From Bagarius yarrelli (taxonomy: Eukaryota; Chordata; Actinopteri; Siluriformes; Sisoridae): a DNA stretch of 64,000 nucleotides. Positions 57,409 through 64,000 of this stretch are shown here, in pieces (within the stretch, counting starts at the first letter, position 1; every line of letters starts with the position of its first letter). The stretch lies in the NCBI GenBank assembly GCA_005784505.1, contig VCAZ01000003.1:10233510-10297509 (forward strand), written 5' to 3'. The notes beneath the pieces were generated by a model. The model saw only the letters and a list, made by a program, of their open reading frames with translations. It had not been told where the DNA came from and did no database searches. Position numbers and translations under genes: made by a program.

Positions 57409-57428
57409 ACAGGACTATATAGTCCTGT
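57409..57428. repeat. Perfect 20-nt palindrome just upstream of the erg start codon
   Basis: Half-site acaggactat is followed by its exact reverse complement. It lies 6 bases before the erg ATG and includes the CAG of a possible splice acceptor. As RNA it could form a small hairpin. Confidence 0.9.
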
Positions 57429-57479
57429 TTTTCAAAAAAAAAGGAATTTCAGTTGTAATGTATATGTGCGAGTTTTTTT

Positions 57480-57730
57480 TTTTCTGGCGATAACTGTGTT
57501 AAGTTGAGGTTCCACTGAGCAGTGTTTGGAGCGGATGAGATTGTGCTAATGCTGGAAGTGAAGTCAACCAATAGCAGGAAGAGCTTTCTATTGGTTCTGG
57601 CCGACGCAGCTCGAAGAAACAGGATATTTGGGAGAGGAGAGATAAGAAGGCCTGAAACAATGTTGGTATCCTGTACAGCATGCGTGTGGTTACTTTAAGA
57701 GACGGGGAAGAACCCAAGTTCACCTCACCT
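57480..57730 (-). promoter_or_regulatory. Possible erg proximal promoter
   Basis: A GC-richer island directly upstream of the first erg coding exon has two opposed CCAAT boxes (57568-57572 on +, 57590-57594 on -), GGAA/GGAT ETS cores (57575-57581, 57620-57626), an AGATAAG GATA site (57640-57646) and a TGTGGTTA RUNX site (57685-57692). ETS, GATA and RUNX clusters mark endothelial and blood regulatory DNA in vertebrates. The sites are seen; promoter activity is inferred. Confidence 0.4.
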
Positions 57731-59340
57731 ACTGTGGGGTGTCCTTAAGAAGGGGCATGTCTGATGAGTACGATTGTCTATATCTGTTGTTTCCAAACTT
57801 TTTCCGCAGGGCTACCCTACTGCCGGATAGAAAAAAGGTTCAATATTTTGTATTTCAGTGTGTGAACTAAGGAACAGGTTACTTTTAAAGTCAAGGCATT
57901 AAGAGTAAAGCCTGCAGCTTCTACATTGTTGTACTATATAATAGCATTCATTGTTTCAACAGATTTTTCAACAGCTCTAATACAAACAGGAACAAGTATT
58001 CTAGAAATTTCCTGTCGCTGTGTTATTTGAGCGGACTTTGCTTTTCCGATAAACATGAACGGTACACGATAAAAGCGTTATTATGGGCCAACTGGAACAC
58101 ACATTGAGATGTATTTAGAGGGGAGTGTCACTGTGTGCTACTTTTTAGGTAGCTAATATAGTTCCGAAATGGGTAATTATGGCAAACATAATAGCATTAG
58201 GGTATAATGAAAACAGGCTAGGTAGGGTTAGGTAATAATATAAAACTGATGATGTTGAAAACTTGAGGAACTGGAAGAATTAGAGGAAATTAGGAAAGCG
58301 AAATTGCAAAGGTAAAAAAATTTTTTTTAAAACAAATTATTTCTAAAAGAAATCAACTAAATAAAGTACCACAGAGAAGTAGTATAAATTGAAAGAGTAT
58401 CATTGTATATATATACAATTGTCAATTGTTAAGACATGTTTTGGATGTTTAACTTATGTTTGTAGGGTTTTAATAATTAATAATAGTTATATAAAGTTAT
58501 TAATTGTATTGATTACTTATGCATTAAAACAAAGCTTATCATTAAGTACGTTTCTATTTTTAGAGCAGCTTAAAGTGTCCTACTCTAGTATACTGAACTT
58601 TGAACTATACAAAGTGGTTATACATAAAATGAAAAAAAAAATCGACAGAAAGATGGAAAGAACTGTTACCAGCAGGATGCTAATGATGATTATATAGTAA
58701 GTATTTGTCAGAGCAAAGTGTTGGAGAAATAACAGAGTAATACTGTGGACAGGGAGGGAGAGAGACATCGTTTCTATATTAATTTTTGGCCAATAAAAGC
58801 AGTTTTAATGTAGAACTCGTACAATTTGACTGATACCCAAGCTGCTTGCTTTGTGTGTAATGCAGCTGTCATTGAACAGCAAACATAGACAAACACCAAG
58901 ACATCTGTATACTGTATGTGTGTGTGTGTCGTACTATGCTATAGTGACGGTACTGTATGTGTGTGTGTGTGTGTGTGTGTGCATGAGCAGTGGTGTGTTT
59001 CTGAGCTGCAGATGGCATTGTGTAATGGCAGTTGCTGTGAGGAAGTTATGGAGTAACAAAAGGAGTTTAAAACGTTTTGTAAGCAGTTTGTGAAAAAAAC
59101 ATTTCAAACTGTCGTCCTAGTATTTAAAAAAAAAATACTTAATGAAACGCTATTAAAACTTATTAGTAATTACACTGTAATTAACCGGAATTCCTATCAT
59201 GGCCCTACACTAAGTTTGAGTTTCATAAATATAGTTAATTTCCTCTAATGCTCCATATAGAGTACATAAAAAGAATTACAACATATTTGATTGTTGGGAA
59301 CATGCAAGAAATATTGCAAGTGTTTTAATTCTTCAACTAC
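57731..59340. other. erg upstream region; no gene seen
   Basis: AT-rich, with GT repeats at 58916-58929 and 58957-58981. Other erg first exons may lie here or beyond, but none could be identified. Confidence 0.4.
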
Positions 59341-59760
59341 GTAAGAGCAAAAGGATGCCAAAGCAGGGCAAAAATACTCAATCATACTAATCCAGGCAAA
59401 TGTAAAAGGCCATTAAAATTGGTTGTGGATGGGTATTTCAGTAAGACAGTGACAGAACACATGGCCAAGGCAACAAAGGAATTGGCTCAGGAAGAAGCAC
59501 ATTAATGTCCTGGAGTGGCCTAGTCAGTCTCCAGAACTTAATCTCATAGAAAATCTGTAAAGGGAGCTAAAGGTTTGAGTTGCCAAACTTCATCTTCGAA
59601 ACTTTAATATCTTAAAAGAGAAGTGGGACAAAGAGGAGTCGGACAAAATTCCTTCTGAGTCGTGTGCAAAACTGATGGCCAATTACAGGAAACAGCTGCC
59701 ACTTTTTTGTGAAGATAAAATATTTTTTGATAAAATGCAAATCAGTTTATAATTCTTAAA
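59341..59760 (+). pseudogene. Tc1-like transposase relic (C-terminal DDE part)
   Basis: A broken + frame reads TVTEHMAKATKELAQEEAH, then VLEWPSQSPELNLIENL, a stop where the W of ENLW should be, RELK, and KLMANYRKQLP. This is the C-terminal part of a Tc1/mariner transposase, whose family pattern is VLEWPSQSPDLNPIENLW. There are frameshifts and at least one stop, and the N-terminal half is absent, so it is inactive. Confidence 0.85.
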
Positions 59761-59904
59761 AAAAAATGCTAATATTTTAACATGATAAGATGTTGGAATA
59801 ATGTTGGAATAATTGTAGTCTTTCTTTGGAGCTAAGAAATGGACTTTGTTTGCTTATATAACTGTAATTTAAATTAAAAGGAATAGTTAATTCATTTAAA
59901 TTGA

Positions 59905-60305
59905 TGTATTTTTTAACAGTTGGGAAAAAACATTAATACACAATTGTAGTATAAACTTAAGTAGTATGAGATTCCGGATGGCGCCGTTGACTGTGCATGC
60001 TTGCGCTCTACTTGAATAAATATTTTAAGCCAATCATCATCAGTTATGTGACTGGCCGCCCCAACACACAAACCAATCTTCATCAGTTGTATGTGTCCAC
60101 CTCACCCTACATACACCAGAGAAAATATTAAGCAGGTCCTACGGCTGAGAGAGCCTACTTCAATTAAAACCCCTTTAATTAAGCTCAATTTTATTATCAT
60201 TAACGGTAACAATGTTGTAACGGAAAGAAACAATAATTAGTTTGATTCCTTGTTAAAGTTTTCTCACCATTGAAGGACACATAATGTATTGTAGTAATGT
60301 TGTCT
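59905..60305 (+). repeat. 400-bp duplicated unit, copy 1
   Basis: Very similar to 61921-62318 in the same orientation, 2.0 kb away. Internal landmark strings include gattccggatggcgccgttg and cctacggctgagagagccta. A 62-bp direct repeat (59844-59906 and 60304-60367, tttgtttgcttatataactg and on) borders this copy but not copy 2. Family not identified. Confidence 0.88.
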
Positions 60306-60369
60306 TTGTTTGCTTATATAACTGTACTTGAAATTAAAACGAATAGTTAATTTATTTAAATTTATGATG

Positions 60370-61007
60370 TTAATTCAAAATCTCATCCAACTTGTCGTGG
60401 AGAATACTGAGAGCGGTGTAAGAATAAAGTATTTCTGTGCAAAGTTAGATTTAATGCAATTCAGTGTAGTAACTTCTTTGCAGTAATCATTAAACACGAT
60501 TCTTTATTGTTACAAGGTAGTAATAGGGAGACTACCAGACTAGCAACAGAGGATAAGGCAATTCTGTGCAAACTCTGATTCTTTATTGTCTCATGTAATA
60601 TGATGGATATAACTTTTCACTCACAGACTCGCTTTGGAATGTTTTAATTCAGCAGAAAGACAAAGGATTTGGTGGCTAACAGAATGCAAGTTGCACCCAC
60701 CATTTCTAAACATTATTACTATGGCAATTGCTGGTAAGAACGCCTAACGGTGACTTTACTGTAAAAGTAAACTAGGGACTTGCAGCAATAAAGGACAGTA
60801 GTATGGATGTGAATCCGTAAAAAAAGAATTATGTGAATCAGACTAAGCGGCATAAAAATAGGGTAATTTAGGCCAGTTTTTCCAATGTAAGACATTGTGA
60901 CTTCTGTAGAAGAAACTCCTCGGTTTATCTGTTTATCTGGAAATTTTAATAGTATAATAGGTGATTGCCTTTAGAAACTGTTTTTGTTTTGCTGGATAAA
61001 AGTCTTT
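60370..61007. other. Non-coding stretch, no gene seen
   Basis: No recognised element or frame between the repeat unit and the SINE. Confidence 0.5.
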
Positions 61008-61295
61008 TCACATCTTCTATACCCGTTTATTCCCTAATTCGGGGTCACAAGGATCTGCTGGAGCCAATCCCAGTCGTTGCTAAAAGGGCAAAAGGCACGA
61101 GGGGTACACCCTGGACAGGTCACATAACATACATGTTTTTGGACTGTGGGAGGAAACCGAAGTACTTGGAGTAAACCCACGCAAGCACAGGGAGAACAAA
61201 CTCCACACAGAAAGATCCCTGCCAGGGAATCGAACCCAGGACCTTCTTGCTGTGAGACAACAGTGCTCACCACTAAGTCACCGTGCTGCCCAGTC
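61008..61295 (-). mobile_element. tRNA-derived SINE (second family), nearly complete
   Basis: Minus orientation: tail ctaattcggggtcacaagga, body ggactgtgggaggaaaccga and gggagaacaaactccacaca, box B gggaatcgaacccagg, and head gtgctcaccactaagtcac. This is a widespread fish SINE layout and distinct from the copy at 43160-43351. Confidence 0.8.
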
Positions 61296-61499
61296 TCTTC
61301 ACATTGTGGTTTAAATGTTTTTATATGTCTTTATATATTCTGTGGAAAGAGTAAGACCAAGAAATGTTTGACCAATTAAATATTATGATAGGCTTTTTGA
61401 CCTACCTGTTGACATACCACTGTTCGCACAGACAGGATACGCCATCAGTGTGTTCACACACTGCGGAATAATAGCTTATGTAGTTATGAATTAGCTCAG

Positions 61500-61690
61500 C
61501 TACAGCAGCAGCGTGTAATCGGATACTATTTAATATTTGATATTTTGGTACTAAAAAAATTAATCAGATATAGTTACTAGTTCCTTTTTACAAATGGTAA
61601 CTGAGTTACATCATTATAAATGTAACTAATTACCTGGGAAAGTAACTATTGCATTAGTTAATAAATGTTTAAATATGTCAAATAACTTGG
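61500..61690. mobile_element. Fragment of a common fish DNA repeat
   Basis: Strings such as gtaactaattacctgggaaa and gtaactattgcattagtta are typical of a dispersed fish repeat, probably hAT-related; class from memory. Confidence 0.4.
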
Positions 61691-61920
61691 ATTCCCCTAA
61701 TATTAAATACATTAATCGAATGTAATGGAAACTAAATAGAACAAATTATTATTATAAACCATTGTACACTAATCCACTCTATTTTTAATGTTGTGATGGT
61801 ATGTTTACATAAACAGTCTTGTCTTTTACCTTAACAAAAGAAAAGTAGTCTTTATACTTCTAGTTTTTGAAAGCTACATTTCAACTCGTTTGACTTACCA
61901 TCACTCTAAATCCTGTGGTG

Positions 61921-62318
61921 TGTATTTTTTAACAGTTTGGAAGAACGTAATTACATAATTGTAGTATAAACTTAAGTAGTATGAGATTCCGGATGGCGCC
62001 GTTGACTGTGCATGCTTGCGCTCTACTTGCATAAATATTTTAAACCAATCATCATCAGTTATGTGACTGTCCGCCCCAACACACAAACCAATCTTCATCA
62101 GTTATGTGTCCACCTCACCCTACATACACCAGAGAAAATATTAAGCAGGTCCTACGGCTGAGAGAGCCTACTTCAATTAAAACCCCTTTAATTAAGCTCA
62201 ATTTTATTATCATTAACGGTAACAATGTTGTAACAGGAGGAAACAGTAATTAGTTTGATTTCTGGTTAAAGTTTTCTCACCATTGAAGGACAAATAATGT
62301 ATTGTAGTAATGTTGTCT
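61921..62318 (+). repeat. 400-bp duplicated unit, copy 2
   Basis: Second copy of 59905-60305. It differs by small substitutions and indels (for example caggaggaaacagt where copy 1 has cggaaagaaacaat) and lacks the flanking 62-bp repeats. Confidence 0.88.
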
Positions 62319-62587
62319 CTGGTTGTAACATCTGTACGCGCTCATGCATTTGCAAGGCGAGGGCCAGGGATGTACACTTTCAATGCTATCAGGCTACAGT
62401 TAGCATTTTCCAAGATGTTCTTCTGCACTATTAAGGGGGTTCTTTGGTCTGTTTAGAAATACAAGTCATATTTTAAAAATCTTTAAAGCCATTCTAAGGG
62501 ACATTTGTGCTTATTCTTCGATTTTAGTTTAAATCAGGTGTCTCAACTGTTCAGAGTCATCAAACAGTCCAAAGAGTATGAAGGAAA

Positions 62588-62795
62588 ACATTACATTTAT
62601 GGCATTTTGCAGATGCTCTTAACTAGCAGGACATTTGTTGCCACAAAGGGGCAACTTTGTGATGCTGGGACTCGAACCAGGATCTTCCAATTAGCAGTCC
62701 AACAGCCTAACCACTGTGCTACCACTTTCCCTGAATTAATGAGACACGACATGTAAGTCACTCTGAATAAGGGTGTCTGCTGAATGCCCTTTTAG
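62588..62795 (-). mobile_element. SINE composite: minus-strand copy plus a + strand tail
   Basis: Minus orientation parts run from acatttatggcattttgcag through gactcgaaccaggatcttcc to cctaaccactgtgctaccac (62588-62738). Directly after, the + oriented 3' module taagtcactctgaataaggg and tgtctgctgaatgcc occurs (62755-62790). Two copies appear to be joined tail to head in opposite directions. Confidence 0.7.
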
Positions 62796-63955
62796 GCAAA
62801 AAATGTTATGTAGATGGACCATCACAGGTCGTAGATTACTAAAAAAACATGTCTTGGTATACTATATTTTCTTTTATTGTTGAAAAAAGCATGCCTTCTG
62901 TATCTCTCTCCTTTTTTTTCTTTGTTTCTCTTTTTCACTCCCTCACTTTCACAAGTGATTCGCGATTTTTATGGCATCCTGCAGGATGTCTGTAGGAAAT
63001 CACCTTTGCTCTTTCTCTGAGTGAGCTGAGCTGAGCTGAGTGTGTGTATGTGTGTGTGTGTTACAGTGGAAATGCTCTTCAGTGGGGGGCTGAGAAACAG
63101 GGCAGGGCCCTTCCACAGGAATGTCCTGTACAACACACACATACACACATATCTCTATCAGCACTATGAATACACATTTCTATGTTTTTTTTTTAAATGT
63201 TGCTTTCTATGCAATATTTCCTTATTTCTTATACAGCTCAGAAAGTACGTGAAGCAAGTGCATAAAACACACACTCATTTACATACACACACTCTTGTCA
63301 CTTGGCAAACTGTTGGTAAGTCAGGGACTTCAGAGCATCAGAAGCTTTTTACAATCACAAACTCACTGCACACAGCACCTCCTACAGACTCACACTATTA
63401 TTACAAGAAGGACAATTGAGTATGGAAAAACCAAAGGAGTAGAAAATAACGTTGTGTGTGCAGCTCTCTATGCCATGATGGTGGTCCATGAGGCCCTGAG
63501 GGTATCATATTAACATCATTTCTGTCCACAGCCTTTTACAGCGATACTTATTGCAGTGGTGAAGCAGATTTTAAGAGCACATTTATATCCACTTAATGAC
63601 AGCTGCCTTAATACAGGAACATTCATGGCGCATGACACTAGAATCAAATCTGAGCCAAGGTTTACAATGGATATGGATACAAAGCTGCTGCATTCACTTA
63701 AATCCAGATGTACTTAAATACCAGTGGCAAACCTGCATTTTAGTTTTAGGGCTTCAGTAAATTGTATGCCATTTAAAATAGATTAGGTCTCGGTGTGTAC
63801 ATTAGCCATTACATAGTCGTAACTCTGAATTAAAAATTTTTTAACATTGATTCACTACAGCCGGTAACTTACACAATTTAACATGACTATTAGCAAAACC
63901 CAGCTAGTTTGAAACATTACACAGCCATTTATTGATTATACTCTCATCATTACAC
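62796..63955. other. Non-coding stretch, no gene seen
   Basis: GT and CA repeats near 63040-63060 and 63132-63149, and a gagct/gagctga tandem at 63023-63040. The part 63530-63720 is complex and might be conserved regulatory DNA; unproven. Confidence 0.45.
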
Positions 63956-64000
63956 TTCTGTACCTGCTCATTCCCTAATTCGGGGTCACAAGGATCTGCT
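63956..64000 (-). mobile_element. SINE (second family), cut by the window edge
   Basis: The tail gtacctgctcattccctaat and tcggggtcacaaggatctgc equals the tail of the copy at 61008-61295. The rest lies beyond the window. Confidence 0.75.

Noticed and set aside
1..64000. CRISPR arrays, operons, phage or defence islands
   Set aside because: The window is vertebrate nuclear DNA with introns; direct repeats found are microsatellites or transposons without regular spacer structure.

Overview
This window looks like nuclear DNA from a ray-finned (teleost) fish. It is AT-rich, has introns and many dinucleotide microsatellites, and carries a fish-type repeat set: tRNA-derived SINEs, L2/RTE-like LINE ends, DIRS-like retroelement pieces and Tc1/mariner relics. 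The SINE type is common in ostariophysans such as catfishes, but I cannot fix the species. There are no operons, CRISPR arrays or prokaryotic features.

Two protein-coding genes are clear, and they converge. On the + strand, 32995-34011 is an intact single-exon inward-rectifier potassium channel, best read as kcnj15 (Kir4.2). On the - strand, ten exons between 57402 and 37645 join in phase into a 488-residue ETS transcription factor, erg, with a Pointed domain and a C-terminal ETS domain. The human homologues KCNJ15 and ERG also lie side by side and convergent on chromosome 21, so this is conserved synteny; the stop codons here are about 3.6 kb apart. The two known alternative ERG cassettes (81 and 72 bases) are both present.

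Layout. 1-2.7 kb: no gene seen. 2.74-3.85 kb: CpG-rich promoter-like DNA with a possible minus-strand 5' exon, perhaps of the next leftward gene (kcnj6 in human order; inference). 4-31 kb: non-coding, with microsatellites, a hAT-like element holding an RTE-like LINE end, a 49-bp-arm foldback, a DIRS-like remnant (16.4-17.5 kb) and a 172-bp duplicated unit. 31.4-34 kb: kcnj15 with a possible 5' non-coding exon. 34-37.6 kb: intergenic and 3' UTR DNA with a SINE. 37.6-57.4 kb: erg, its introns loaded with SINEs, an L2-like LINE, a 704-bp Tc1-type MITE, a 172-nt poly-G tract and a second DIRS-like remnant. 57.4-64 kb: erg upstream DNA with a Tc1 transposase relic, a 400-bp duplicated unit and SINEs.

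No new multi-gene system is visible. The most interesting points are the microsatellites that abut erg splice sites, the long G tract, a palindrome next to the erg start codon, a near-consensus FOX:ETS motif in an erg intron, and the short C-terminus of kcnj15.
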